64,000 nt of DNA from Kitagawia praeruptora (Eukaryota; Streptophyta; Magnoliopsida; Apiales; Apiaceae). The DNA lies in contig CM075344.1 of NCBI GenBank assembly GCA_037693485.1, positions 39,900,501 through 39,964,500 of the forward strand. The letters run 5' to 3'. The notes beneath the pieces are model-generated. The model worked only from the letters and a program-made list of their open reading frames with translations. It ran no database searches and was not told the origin of the DNA. Position 1 is the first letter of the stretch, and each line of letters begins with the position of its first letter. Of the stretch, positions 34,207 through 47,060 are shown one piece after another. The translations under genes and the position numbers were made by a program.

Positions 34207-35496
34207 TTAAACATAATAAACTTTGAGGTTCAAGGCATGCCAAGTACGGGGCACCTCAACCCCGTCCAAGGTCTCCAACTTGTATGATCCTCGTCCCAAC
34301 GTCTTCTTGACTCGATACGGCCCTTCCCAGTTAGGGGCTAGTTTTCCCTTCTGGCCAACTCCAGAAGCCTCGATCTTCCTTAAAACTAAGTCACCTTGCT
34401 GGAAGAACCTTTCCTTAACCCTGTGGTTGTAATAAAAGGATGCTTTCTTTTGATGCTCCGTATTTCTAGCATTTGCCTCGTCCCTGACTTCATCAATCAG
34501 GTCTAGGGCGAGTCTCATGCCCTCTTCATTAGTCTATGGTTCAAATGCCTCAACTCGAGGTGATGCATGCATAATCTCCAGTGGCACAACTGCCTCGGCT
34601 CCATAAGCCAGCAGAAATGGGGTTGCTCCGGTGGTCGCCTTACAAGTAGTGCGATAAACCTAGAGTATAGGCAACAACTCATCCACCCAGGTGTTCCTTG
34701 AGCGTTCGACCCTTTTCTTTAGTCCATCAAGGATGATTCGATTGGCTACCTCGGCCTGTCCATTAGCTTACGGGTGTGCTACTGAAGTAAATCGAAGCTC
34801 AATAGCGTTTTCCTCACAATACTTCTTGAACTCCTCATTGTTAAACTACGTCTCATTATCCGTCACAAGGATTCGCGGGATTCCATACCTACAAATTATG
34901 TTCTCCCAAAAGAACTGGGCAACTTGTTTGGTGGTTATCTTGGCTAGAGGCTTAGCCTCGATCCACTTGGTGAAGTAGTCAATGGCGACTATCAGAAACT
35001 TCCTTTGTGCTGAAGCCATAGGGAAAGGACCAAGTATGTCCATCCCCCACATTGCAAATGGGATGGGAAAGCTGACTAACGTTAACATCTCAGGTGGCTG
35101 CCTTACAATTGGAGCGTGCTTCTGACATCTGTCACATTTCTTGACGTAATTCTGTGCATCGGCCAACATCTCCGACCAATAGAATCCTAGTCGAGTAATC
35201 TTGTGAGCTAGGGCTCTGCCCCCCAAGTATTGCCCACATATCCCTTCATGAACTTCCTTCAAGGCTTCTCTTGCCTCTTGGGGTCTCAAACATTTCAAGT
35301 ACGGGATGACAAACGATCTCTTGTACAGGATGCCTTCGATCAGGGCATATCTCAATGCTCTCACTGACAGTTTTCGTGCCTCCAAGGCATTGTCAGGGAG
35401 CCATCCGGATTCGAGGTGAGTTTTAATAGGATCTATCCAACAGCTTCCCACATCGATTGGTGCTACCAACTTAGAGTTGATGGTCGGGGCCTTCAA
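34207..35496 (-). pseudogene. Tat element 1 integrase
   Basis: Integrase joins the DNA copy to the genome. The N-terminal zinc-binding module is visible (HEGICGQYLGG, then CDRCQKHA). The catalytic core has its first Asp in MWGMDILGPF, second in LVTDNET, and the Glu in ANGQAEVANR around 34770. The C-terminus has the GKLAPNWEGPYRV module. At least four in-frame stops lie between 34520 and 34850, where CAA/CAG codons now read TAA/TAG and a Trp codon reads TAG. The frame differs from that of RNase H upstream, so a frameshift lies near 35495. Confidence 0.9.
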
Positions 35497-36158
35497 GACC
35501 TGGAAGAAGCAAATTTAGACAAGGCATCGACCTTAACGTTCTCTTCTCTCGGAATGTGTTCAACATAGCATTCCTCAAACTGAGTCATAACAGCTTTCAC
35601 GACTCTCAGGTATTTTGCCATAGTCTCATCCTTGGCCTCAAATTCACCATTCATTTGCGAGACTATCAGTCTTGAATCTCCACACACTTTGAGGTTCTTG
35701 ACCCTCATGACTCTAGCCAAACCCAATCCGGCTATCAATGCCTCATACTCGGCTTCATTGTTGGTAGTAGGAAAATCCAACTTCAAAGCATACTCAACTG
35801 TGAACCCATCGGGGCTTTGCAAAACCAAACCTGCACCACTAGATTTTGTTTTTTATGCTCCATCAAAATAGAGCACCCAATATTCTTTCTGATCAGCTAC
35901 CAGTTCTTCATCTTTATCTCCATTCTTAGGGGTGGTTATCATCTCCTACCCCCCGACTTCTTGGTTATTAATGGTGCATTCAACCACGAAGTCAGCCAAT
36001 GCCTGAGCCTTGATGGCTGTCCGAGGCTTATACTTGATATCAAACTCTCCAAGCTCTATGGACCATTTGATTAGCCTTCTGCTGGCCTTTGGGCTATGCA
36101 ATATGTTCCTTAACTGCTGGTCCGTCAGGACTTCAATTTTGTGCGACTGGAAGTATGG
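35493..36158 (-). pseudogene. Tat element 1 RNase H
   Basis: Degrades template RNA in the hybrid. The open core is at 35493-35828: NEAEYEALIAGL carries the catalytic Glu, GDSRLIV the Asp, and the end KVDALSKFAS the last Asp. Upstream (35829-36158) links to RT and is broken by stops, including a TGA at 36159 where an Arg codon is expected. The frame matches gag, protease and RT. Confidence 0.85.
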
Positions 36159-37622
36159 TCATAGCTTCCTCGAGGCCGTTACCAAAGCTAATGCAAACTT
36201 CTCTATGGTTGAGTAATTCAACTCAGCCCCATGCAAAACCTTGCTCACATAATAAATAGGTTTCTGAATCTTTTTCTCTTCTCGAACAAGAACAACACTT
36301 AATGCTTGCTCAGATACCGCCAGGTATAAGTAGAGAGTTTCCCCAGGGCTTGGTTTGGCCAACAACGGGGCCTCAGCCATGTATTTCTTCAACTGCTCAA
36401 AGGCCTCTTGGCTTTTATCAGTCCATTCAAAAATTTTCACCTTCTTTAATGCTTGAAAGAAAGGCAAGCACTTATCACCAGACTTGGAGATGAATCTCCC
36501 TAGAGCGGCCACTCTGCCCGTTAACTTCTGTACGTCCCTCACAGAACGGGGTGGTTCCATGTCTAAGATTGCTTTGATCTTGTCGGGATTGGCCTCTATG
36601 CCTCTTTTCAAAACCATCAAACCCAAAAACTTTCCAGATCCAACGCCAAAAGCACACTTGGCTGGATTCAACATCATCTTGTGGTGCCTCAGCACTTCAA
36701 ATGCCTCTCTGAGGTGCTTAATGTGATCTGCCTTGAGTAGGCTCTTGACTAACATGTCATCAACATAGACCTCCATGGTTTTTCCAATCAGATGGGCGAA
36801 TATCTTAGGGATGTCATCCTTGTGCATCTTAATCTGATTGTAGCCGCTGAACCCATCCATGAAGCTCAACATCTCATGTCCAGCTGTGGCATCTATCAAC
36901 ATATCAATCCTTAGCAGGGGAAAACAATCCTTCGGACATGCATCATTCAAATCAGTGAAGTCTATACACATCCTCCACTTCCCATTCGCTTTCTTGACCA
37001 TTATAGGGTTTGCTAACCATTCGGTAAACTGAATTTCTTCAATAAACCCAGCCTCTAAGAGCTTGTCAACTTCTTGTTTAATGGCCTCCTGCCTTTCAGG
37101 AGCAAAATTTCTCTTCTTCTGCTTTATTGTCTTCCACCCAGGATCAACATTCAACTTGTGAGTTATGAGTTAGGGATCAATCCCTGGCATGTCAGCTGCA
37201 GTCCAAGCAAACACTTCACTATTTTCTTGCAAGAATGCTATTAACTTGCCCTTCAGGGGTTCTTTCAAAGATGCTCCTACATAAGTTACTTTCTCAGGGT
37301 TGCCCGGCTCTAGAGGGATAGGAACTAAATCCTCAGCTGGTTTCCCTCGGTGTTCATCATCATCGCGGACATCCATGTCTTCAATCGGAAGTACCTGCCC
37401 CCCGACTCCATCAACTCTTAAAGCAGATACATAACAACTCCTTGCCATTTTCTGGTCGCCCTTCTGTTTTCCAACTCCGTTTCGGGTTGGAAACTTAATC
37501 TTCATATGATAAGTAGAGGCAACAGCCTTGAACGCATGAAGTCCAGTCCTTCCCAAGATTGCATTATAAGTCGAGGATGCCTTAATCACCAGAAAATTTA
37601 GCATCTGGGTAGCCTCCTTAGG
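36159..37622 (-). pseudogene. Tat element 1 reverse transcriptase with internal deletion
   Basis: Copies element RNA into DNA. Conserved blocks: KWRMCIDFTDLNDACPKD, DGFSGYNQIKM, then EVYVDDMLVKS with the YVDD site, and NPAKCAFGV. Between KMHKDD and KIFAHLIG the usual stretch containing the PFGLKNAGATYQR block is missing, about 33 residues deleted in frame, which would destroy the active fold. Stops at 37170 (TAA in place of CAA) and 37623 break the frame, but the frame itself is conserved from gag to RNase H. Confidence 0.9.
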
Positions 37623-37958
37623 TTATTGCCCAATAGTCATGGGTAACTGAATAATTCCTTCAACCTTGGACTCAACTCCGTTAAATCCGTAAATTGGCAT
37701 GTTGGTCGGGGTCAACTGAGAGTCGGTGTACCCCATCTTTATAAATGCGTCATGAAACAAAATATCAACAGAAGCTCCATTGTCTATCAAGACTCGCTTC
37801 ACTTCCGAGTTCCAAATCACAGGGGTTGTGACCAACGGGTCTTCATGGGGGAACTTCACCCCTTCCAGATCAGAATCATCAAAACCGATTGCAATTTCAG
37901 TTCTAGCACGCTTCGGGGCCTCTCCTATAATGTGCATCACTTCTCTGGCATAGGCCTT
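37623..37958 (-). pseudogene. Tat element 1 aspartic protease
   Basis: Cleaves the polyprotein. The active-site motif LIDNGASVDIL is intact. Continuous in frame with gag apart from a TGA at 37959 in place of an Arg codon, and ending at a TAA (37623). Confidence 0.85.
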
Positions 37959-39769
37959 TCATGAATTTCGAGTTGTACCGGCCACTGTCGGGCCTCCCCA
38001 GATCATGTTGATAACTGGCCCTTGGGGCTGTGTGTTACGATCACGATCATGATCCCTTCTGTCATTGTCTCTCCTATCGTAGTCCCTTCTTTGGGTTCCA
38101 CGATCTTCACCCTTTGTAAATTTATTCAACTTTTCTTTGCGGATCAAGAACTCAATCTCATCCTTCAACTGCCTACAATCATCTGTATCATGCCCCACAT
38201 CTCGGTGGAAACTACAGTACTGTTCCTTGTCTCTCTTTGCGGGATCACCCTTGAGTGGCTTCGGCCATCGAAAGTCCTTATCCTTCTCAATCTCTAGCAG
38301 AATTTGACTCCTAGGAGCATTCAGCCTTGCATAGTCAGAAAACCTTGGTCCAAGATTCTTTTTTGGTGCTGATTCAGAATCTTTGCTAGTACGGGGATAC
38401 TTGTCCCTAGCATCATACTCCTGATCCTGCTTTCTCTTCTTTGTATCATTGTTACCTCGGCCATTGCTTACCGTGGCCTCCTTTTTTATACTATCCTCAG
38501 CCTTGATATACTTGTCAGCCCTTCGTTGGAGCTCAGCCATATTCTCGGGAGGATGCTTCGCCAACGACCTTTTAAAGTATAGGTCGGTGGTGCCATGCTC
38601 CAAGGCTACCATTGCCACCTTATTTTCCAGATCAGTGATGTTCAAAGTCTCCTTGGTGAACCTCTTAAGGTAGCCTCTCAGATTTTCGTTCTTCCCTTGT
38701 ACCACATACATAAGGGATGCAGAACTTTTCTCATGAACTCTTCCGCTGATAAACTGACTAACGAAAGCAGCACTTAACTCCTTAAAGGAGCCAATTGAGT
38801 TTGCAGGCAGCCGGCTATACCATCTTTGAGCCATGCCCGACAAAGTTTGAGGGAATGCCCTGCACTTCAAAGCGTCACTTGCAGGCTGCAACAGTAGTGC
38901 GTTTGAGAATGTCCTAACATGGTTTGCGGGATCACCCGTTCCATCATAAGATTTAATTGTCGGTATCTTAAACTTCTTTGAGATACGAGCATTCATCACC
39001 TCCTCAGTAAACGGGGGTGTGGGATCATCAGGATCCCCAAGTGGCATCAGATCCTTGGGGTTACTCTTGGGGGTTTCCACCCTCGTTGTTCTTCCAGTTG
39101 GGGCATCAGCCCTTCCCTACCTTCTTGAAGACCTCTCCAGATCTATAAAGGGAATCGGTCCTGATGTTGGAGGAGGTTGAGTCTTATTTAACCTAGCTTG
39201 TTCCCTTGCAATATCGTCCTTCAACCTTAAGATCTCGGTCTCATGAGCCCTGATCCTCTCAGCGGCTGTCAAAGAAGGTCCGTCATGGACGGTTTGTGTT
39301 CTTCTTCTTGTCTCTCTGCTAGCACGTCGCCTCCTCGGGGCTTCATCACGATCATCCTCATCAGACGATGAATCATCAGAATAGGGGCCAGAGTAGTCGA
39401 CATACTCTCGATCTCGGATTTGCAAGGCGTGGCCACTAGGTCCAGCTCCTTGAGTAGGAGGGTAGTTAGGCAGCCCATACATTGGGTTGGTGTTCACGAG
39501 GAAATCCGTAGTATGGATCTGGACCCCATGTGGGGGGTTATTAGGATCGACACCAAGGGAGAAACCACCACCTGAGGAGGATTGGTCCCTTGATTTGTGT
39601 GGATGATCGGAGGTAACGTACTCTCAACATGGGAAGTTATCCCTAGAGGTTGAGAAACTTGATGTTGAACAATCGCCCCGGTCGTCTGGGGCGCCGGATC
39701 CGTAGTGGGCGGTGCAGAACTAAGTGGCAGAGGCTCGGTAATTGTTGGTGTCCTTCGTGTTTGAACCAT
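37959..39769 (-). pseudogene. Tat element 1 Gag
   Basis: Capsid/nucleocapsid precursor starting MVQTRRTPTITEP at 39769. A frameshift lies near 39495, and a TAG at 39117 (CAG in the ancestor, judged from element 2) interrupts it. The retrotransposon gag domain lies within 37959-39080 (AQRWYSRLPANSIGSFKEL, RFTKETLNI). It is followed by a single H/C-type motif (CSFHRDVGHDTDDC) and a very basic, Arg/Asp-rich tail. Confidence 0.9.
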
Positions 39770-39783
39770 GGTTGATGTCTTCT

Positions 39784-39800
39784 TCCCACAGATGGCACCA
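39784..39800 (-). promoter_or_regulatory. Primer-binding site of Tat element 1
   Basis: On the minus strand TGGTGCCATCTGTGGGA starts two bases after the 5' LTR. Tat element 2 has TGGCACCGTCTGTGGGA at the same place. The tRNA was not assigned. Confidence 0.75.
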
Positions 39801-39802
39801 AA

Positions 39803-40293
39803 TGTTGTGGAATAAAAACTAGGTTACGATTTGTAATTAATGCTAGGGTGGTTGAGCTTCGAGCTTTAATGGCTGTTTCCGTGTTACGAGACTGATCGGT
39901 CCTCACAGAGTGCCTACGTATCTCGTTATTGAGAATCAAGCCAAGACGTAGTTCTGAGAATGAGGGGTCAGACCCTTTATATAGGCTGAGAAGCCTTAGA
40001 ATCGTAGTAGGGTTAGGTGACTTGGTGGGCAAGTCACCGCCTAGAAGAAGGTTCCAGATCCTAGTATGTAGGAATCAGTTTCCATGTTGAAATATATATC
40101 TTGGAGGCTAAGTCAGGCAAGAGTAATATCCTTGTTTGACTCTTATTGCTGAGCTGGTTATTACCCCTAATATTAATTACAAAATTAATATTATAAATAG
40201 GGTTTGGGCCCATCTGGTGGGCCCCACGTTTTGACCATTCTAGGTCTAATTAATGACACATTAAATGTGTCTTTAGGGCTTACTTTTAGTCCA
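39803..40293 (-). repeat. 5' LTR of Tat element 1
   Basis: 491-base partner of 29461-29949. The TATA box at 39976-39983 on the minus strand would drive gag-pol transcription. Confidence 0.95.
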
Positions 40294-40611
40294 TATATAT
40301 ATTGGCTCATGCTCGAGGGAGAACCTTGTTTTTTGGGAGAACTAGGAGATCACCTTCACAACTGTTTATTCTATCTTGATCTAATGGTTAAGAAAAATCA
40401 CTCATTAATTAAAAATAAATTACAACAATTCCTTATTTGTATCAAAAGGGCATATCAGAAATATTAAAATGTGTAAAATATTGAAATTAGATCTTGAAAT
40501 CAATCAAACATGAACCCATATTTTTTTTCAATCAATCAATCAATTTGGTTGTGCAGAATTATTGATTTCACCAAATTAATATCAAAGAACAAATAAATCA
40601 ATATGTAAGAA

Positions 40612-41216
40612 ATGCCAGCAATAGATTATCAAGGATCATCAGCTTCTCACACAATTCGTTCGTTCTTTAGTTTTCGTCGTGATCAGGTCCATTCAATGGA
40701 TTCTCCTCACTCAACTAGTCAAGATCAGGAGCTTGAATTTTTTCAAAAGTTTGTAGCTGACAAGTTTCGTGATTTTTGAACGGATAAGGCTGATGATTTT
40801 CTATCACTGTCTTGGGTTCAGAAGTTACTCAACGTGTTTCTTGATTTCCAGAAGGAATTTACAGCATTGGTGTCTTGGGCTCATCCAATTCTTTCTCTTC
40901 ATGAGAAGATGTTGGATGAATTGAAGAAGAGGGATAAGAGAGCTGCTAGTGGTTTACTTAAAGAGATTTATGAGATTGAGAAATGTGCGCGATTTTTGAA
41001 TGAACTGGTTGATTCTGTTAACTTCCCTTTGAATGAGAAGAAGGAAGAAGAAGCTGTAAAGAGCGTAAAGGAGTCTGGATAAGTTAATGAGGCTATAAAG
41101 CACTGAACCCGATGGAACGGCAAGTTAGGGAAGTGTTTCATAAAATTGTAAAGAGTAGAACCGAAGGCCTTGCATCTTCAGGTAGATCAACTCATTATCC
41201 CAAGCAATTCAATTAG
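40612..41216 (+). pseudogene. ROH1/DUF793-like pseudogene
   Basis: Starts MPAIDYQGSSASHTIRSF at 40612 and continues FFSFRRDQVHSMD, matching my recollection of the N-terminus of plant ROH1/DUF793 proteins (thought to bind exocyst Exo70 subunits). The frame has one in-frame TGA at 40777 (codon 56) and otherwise runs to 41082. After a jump, another frame at 41106-41216 encodes a C-terminus (MERQVREVFHKIVKSRTEG) also typical of the family. Family members are roughly 400 residues; here about 155 plus 36 remain, so the centre is deleted. No introns are evident. The assignment rests on motif memory, not a search. Confidence 0.6.
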
Positions 41217-41540
41217 TAATTGAATTTAGAAGCGGCCGGATTGCTATGTCATAATAAGCAATTGATATTATTGAGGATATTGGGATTGGATTTTCTTGTC
41301 CATGATGTTATTGCCGGCTTGTGTATTATTGTTAATTATTAATTATAAGTTGGTTTTGTAAGTAATTTGGTTTCTTCATTTTTGTTGGTATATATTTTTC
41401 TACTGATCTTCTGTTCTAATGGTTGCAAAATCTTGTATTTCTTTTAAAAGAACACATAATAGAACATCAAGATGGAATATCAAATATTTTCATTTTCATC
41501 TAACAATACAATATTTCGTATTAAAAATACGTAGGATAAT
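41217..41540. other. 3' flank of the ROH1-like pseudogene
   Basis: Resembles a plant 3' UTR (T-rich) passing into AT-rich DNA. No other feature seen. Confidence 0.4.
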
Positions 41541-44500
41541 TTTAAAGGTGTTTTATTTTTAGATTATGTCCATTCAACATTTTAGAAATTCTTCAAGGCA
41601 TTTTGAATAATATTAAATATACTATTTTTTGAGATTATTTAAAGTGTTTTGAAAAATATTTAACAGTCAACTAGTCAATTACCATATTTTAACGTATTAA
41701 GGCATTGAATGTGATTTTACTGATCTTCCATGATTGTAGCACCAGCTCAACCATTCATGTGATTTTAATAAAATTTAGAAACATAATTCGAACAAGATGC
41801 ACTACATAATTACACGGATCTTTTAATTTTGGTAACAAATAAAACCATATCTTTTGATTTAATTGGATAATCAACACTTACTACAATTTTGACACTTTAA
41901 AAATTTTTAAGATCATTGAAATATTGTTCGAAATTTACAATAATAATTTGGTATATTTATTATTGGTATATTTAAAAAAAACAAAATTGAACGTGATAAT
42001 TATTAAAATTTTCAAGGTGTTCTCTACTAATATCAAAACAATTATTAGAATCTAGAAATCTAAAAGGTAATATTACAAAATAAAAAACACAAAATAAAAT
42101 TGTACCACATTAAATATCAAAACACCTAGTAGAATCTAAGGTGTTATATTAAATTTTTAATAAAAAATGATATTTATTAAAATATTTCAGATAGATGATA
42201 CTTTTGAGATTCTTCAAAGTGTTTTATAAAAATATCAAAACATCTAGTTGAATCTAAGGTGCAATATGTTTTTTTATTCTGTTAAGTATTTTTATTAATT
42301 TTTTAAAAAATATGCTAACTGTTTTTACTAATTTATTAAAGATTCCTTTAAGTGTTTTATTAATTTACTAATTCTTTAAGATGTTTTGGAAGATTCTCTA
42401 AAGTAGAATCTTAATGAATTTTAAGATTATTTAAGATGTTTTGGAAGATTATTAAATTATTTTGTGTTTTATTCAAGATTCGAGATAATCTTACACACAT
42501 GAATCATATGTTTTAAGACTATCATGTGTTTTATAATGTTCAGATTTTATAAAAAAAATATTTAATTCAGAATTTCATTAAGTGTTTTTATGATTCAATT
42601 AAATGTTTTATTATTTAAAAATTTTATTAAATATAAATACATTCTCAGTACCACTTATTTGTCATCAAAAACCAACTTTTTATTGAATCCAAATAGATTC
42701 GTCAAGGTGTTTTGAATAATATTAAATATTCTATTTTTGAAATTCTTTAAACTGTTTTGAGAATATTTTAAGATGATTTTTTATTCTATTTCTTAGAGAA
42801 TCATTAAGGTGTTTTGAATAATAGGAAACATACAATTTTGAGATTTTCTAAAGTTTTTTTAAGATTTTTTAGTGTTTTTTTCACATGAATTACTGAGTTT
42901 TATATACAATATTTTTTTTTATAGTTTCTTCGAATTGTCTTGCAATATATTGACATTTTTATTATTTTTTTTCTTTTTATTTCAATATAAGGTGTTTTTA
43001 ATAATATGAAATATAGATTTTCTAAAGTGTTTTGAGATTCTTTATTTTTTTTTCAAACATAATCTAATGAGTTTGGTATAGAACCCTTCTTTTATAGTTT
43101 CTTCAAAATGTTTGGAAATATATTAATATTTTTGGAAATATTTTTTTAAGTTTTTTAAAGATTATAAAATATGTATCATATTTTTCTAGTTTATATATAT
43201 TAATAAATTTGTACAAAATATTGATTCTTGATTTTTCCAAATTTCTTCGCATATATAAATCTTTTTTATATTATTTTTTATTCAATTTTTTAGAGATTCT
43301 TTAAGATGTTTTGAATAATATTAAATATATTATTTTTGAAATTCTTTAAAGTGTTTTGAGAATTTTCTAATATGATTTTATAATTATATTTCTTAGAGAA
43401 TCATTAAGGTGTTTTGAATAATATAAAATATACAATTCTGAGATTTTCTAAAGTGTTTTGAGATTTTTTAGTATTTTATTTGGAACAAGAATAACTAAGT
43501 TTTATACTCCCTCCGTCCCTTTTTAGTTGGCACATTTGCAAAAAAAATTTGTCCCTAAATATTGTCACATTCCTTATTCCAATACATATTTTTACCAATT
43601 TTTCCATATCTACCCCTTATTTTTAATACCAATGTTTGACTTTGTATTTAATGCACATACTTATAAATCATCATTTAATGTTAAGATTAAGGGTAAACAT
43701 GGAAACAAATTACATAATTAATTCTTTCTTAATACGTGTGTTTTTGCAAATGTGACAACTAAAAAGGGACGGAGGGAGTATACAACATTTTTTTTTATAG
43801 TTTTTCCAAGTGTCTTGCAATATATTGACATTTTTAGAATTGTTTTTTTTAGTTTCAGGTGTTTTTAATAATATGAAATATACAATTTTGAAATTTTCTA
43901 AAGTTTTTTGAGATTCTTCAGTGTTTTTGTTCGAATATAATCTAATGAATTTGGTATAACCTTTCTTTTATAGTTTCTTCAAAATGTCTTGCAATATATT
44001 GATATTTTTAGAAATATCAATAAATTTATAAATAATATTATTAATAAATTTGTACAAAATATTAAATTTGCACAAAATATTGATTTGCACAAAATATTAA
44101 ATTTGTACAAAATATTGATTCAAGTTTTCCGAATTTCTTCGCATATATAAATCTCTTTTATATTATTTTGTATTAAACTTTTTAGAGATTCCTCAATGTG
44201 TTTTAAAGTATTTTGAGAATTTTTAAAATGATTTTTTATTCTATTTTTTTAGAGATTCTTTAAGGTGTTTTGAGTAATATAAAATATACAAATTTGAGAT
44301 TTTCTAAAGTGTTTTGAGATTTTTTAATTTTCTTTGAACATATTTTGTATACAACATTTTGAAACAGAATCTCGTCTTGTATTAGAAATGATACATCTAC
44401 ACTGAAATTATTAGTTTTTTTTAATAAAAGACTTAAGAGGATTTCAACATATCGTAAAGAGTTTCCATTATGTGTTTTTACTAATTTATTAAAGATTTCG

Positions 44501-47060
44501 TTAAATTTTTTATTAATTCATTAAAGATTTAATAATATGAAATATACAATTTTGTGACTTTCTAAAGTGTTTTTGAGATTCTTTAGTGTTTTTCTAATGA
44601 GTTTGGTATAACATTTCTTTTATAGTTTATTCAAAATGTCTTGCAATATATTGATATTTTAGTATTTTATTTGGAACAAGAATAACTAAGTTTTATATAC
44701 AACATTTTTTTTATAGTTTTTCCAAGTGTCTTCCAATATATTGACATTTTTAGAATTGTTTTTTTTTTTTTAGTTTCAGGTGTTTTTAATAATATGAAAT
44801 ATACAATTTTGAAATTTTCTAAAGTTTTTTGAGATTCTTCAGTTGGTATAACCTTTCTTTTATAGTTTCTTCAAAATGTCTTGCAATATATTGATATTTT
44901 TAGTAATATCAATAAATTTATAAATAATATTATTAATAAATTTGTACAAAATATTAAATTTGCACAAAATATTGATTTGCACAAAATATTAAATTTGTAC
45001 AAAATATTGATTCAAGTTTTCCAAATTTCTTCGCATATATAAATCTCTTTTATATTATTTTGTATTAAACTTTTTCGAGATTCCTCAATGTGTTTTAAAG
45101 TATTTTGAGAATTTTTAAAATGATTTTTTATTCTATTTTTTTTTGAGATTCTTTAAGGTGTTTTGAGTAATATAAAATATACAAATTTGAGATTTTCTAA
45201 AGTGTTTTGAGATTTTTTAATTTTTTTTGAACATATTTTGTATACAACATTTTGAAACAGAATCTCGTATTAGAAATGATACATCTACACTGAAATTATT
45301 AGTTTTTTTTAATAAAAGACTTAAGAGGATTTCAACATGTCGTAAAGAGTTTCCATTATGTGTTTTTACTAATTTATTAAAGATTCCGTTAAATTTTTTA
45401 TTAATTCATTAAAGATTTAATAATATGAAATATACAATTTTGTGACTTTCTAAAGTGTTTTTGAGATTCTTTAATGTTTTTCTAATGAGTTTGGCATAAC
45501 ATTTCTTTTATAGTTTATTCAAAATGTCTTGCAATATATTGATATTTTAGTATTTTATTTGGAACAAGAATAACTAAGTTTTATATACAACATTTTTTTT
45601 TTAGTTTTTCCAAGTGTCTTGCAATATATTGACATTTTTAGAATTATTTTTTTTTAGTTTCAGGTGTTCTTAATAATATGAAATATACAATTTTGAAATT
45701 TTCTAAAGTTTTTTGAGATTCTTCAGTTGGTATAACCTTTCTTTTATAGTTTCTTCAAAATGTCTTGCAATATATTGATATTTTTAGTAATATCAATAAA
45801 TTTATAAATAATATTATTAATAAATTTGTACAAAATATTAAATTTGCACAAAATATTGATTTGCACAAAATATTAAATTTGTACAAAATATTGATTCAAG
45901 TTTTCCAAATTTCTTCGCATATATAAATCTCTTTTATATTATTTTATATTAAACTTTTTAGAGATTCCTCAATGTGTTTTAAAGTATTTTGAGAATTTTT
46001 AAAATGATTTTTTATTCTATTTTTTTTGAGATTCTTTAAGGTGTTTTGAGTAATATAAAATATACAAATTTGAGATTTTCTAAAGTGTTTTGAGATTTTT
46101 TAATTTTTTTTGAACATATTTTGTATACAACATTTTGAAACAGAATCTCGTCTTGTATTAGAAATGATACATCTACACTGAAATTATTAGTTTTTTTTAA
46201 TAAAAGACTTAAGAGGATTTCAACATGTCGTAAAGAGTTTCCATTATGTGTTTTTACTAATTTATTAAAGATTTTGTTAAATTTTTTATTAATTCATTAA
46301 AGATTTAATAATATGAAATATACAATTTTGTGACTTTCTAAAGTGTCTTTGAGATTCTTTAGTGTTTTTCTAATGAGTTTGGTATAACATTTCTTTTATA
46401 GTTTATTCAAAATGTCTTGCAATATATTGATATTTTAGAAATATCAATAAATTTATTAATAATATTATTAATAAATTTGTACAAAATATTGATTTGCACA
46501 AAATATTAAATTTCTAAAAATTTATTAATAAATTTGTACAAAATATTATTGAGGTTTCCAAATTTCTTCGCATATATAAATCTTTTTTATATTATTTTGT
46601 ATTCAACTGTATAGAGATTCTTCAAGGTGTTTTGAATAATATTAAATATACTATTCTTGAGATTCTTTAAAGTATTTCGATAATTTTTAAGATGATTTTT
46701 ATTCTATTTTCTAGAGATTCTTTAAGGTGTTTTGAGTACTATAAAATATACAAATTTGAGATTTTCTAAAGTGTTTTGAGATTTTTTTAATTTTTTTTGA
46801 ACATAAATTACTGGGTTTTGTATACAACATTTTGAAACAGTTAATTGAATCTCGTCTCGTATTAGAAATGATACATCTAAAATTATTAATTTTTTTTAAA
46901 TAAAACACTTAAGAGGATTTCACCATGTCATAAAGAGTTTCCATTAAGTTATTAAAGATTCTGTTATGTGTTTTTCCTAATTTATTAAAGATTTCGTTAA
47001 ATTTTTTATCAATTCATTAAAGATTTAGTTAAGTATTTTTACTAATTTATTAAAAATTCT
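41541..47060. repeat. AT-rich degenerate tandem repeat field
   Basis: Words such as AAGGTGTTTTGAATAATAT, TTTCTAAAGTGTTTTGAGA and CTTGCAATATATTGA recur throughout. Well-preserved long units sit at the right: the segment GAAACAGAATCTCGT recurs at about 44361, 45255, 46137 and 46835 (spacings about 894, 882, 698). Copies left of 44000 are more diverged. There is no coding. A Stowaway MITE interrupts it at 43507-43778. Confidence 0.85.
43507..43778. mobile_element. Stowaway MITE
   Basis: 272 bases with terminal inverted repeats CTCCCTCCGTCCCTTTTTAG and TA duplications (43505-43506, 43779-43780), the classic Tc1/mariner-derived Stowaway form. The interior is AT-rich and non-coding. Confidence 0.95.

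Larger units (their letters stand above)
29461..40293 (-). mobile_element. Tat-lineage Ty3/Gypsy retrotransposon 1
   Basis: A 10.8 kb full-length element bounded by 489/491-base LTRs and the TSD TATAT (29456-29460 and 40294-40298; low complexity, so weak). Reading the minus strand: 5' LTR, primer-binding site, gag, protease, RT, RNase H, integrase, then a gene in the opposite direction, tandem repeats, polypurine tract and 3' LTR. The antisense gene with a PF04195-like domain downstream of integrase is characteristic of Tat-lineage elements. All pol parts carry stops, and RT has an internal deletion, so it is dead. LTRs differ by about eight changes in 490 bases by eye. Confidence 0.9.
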
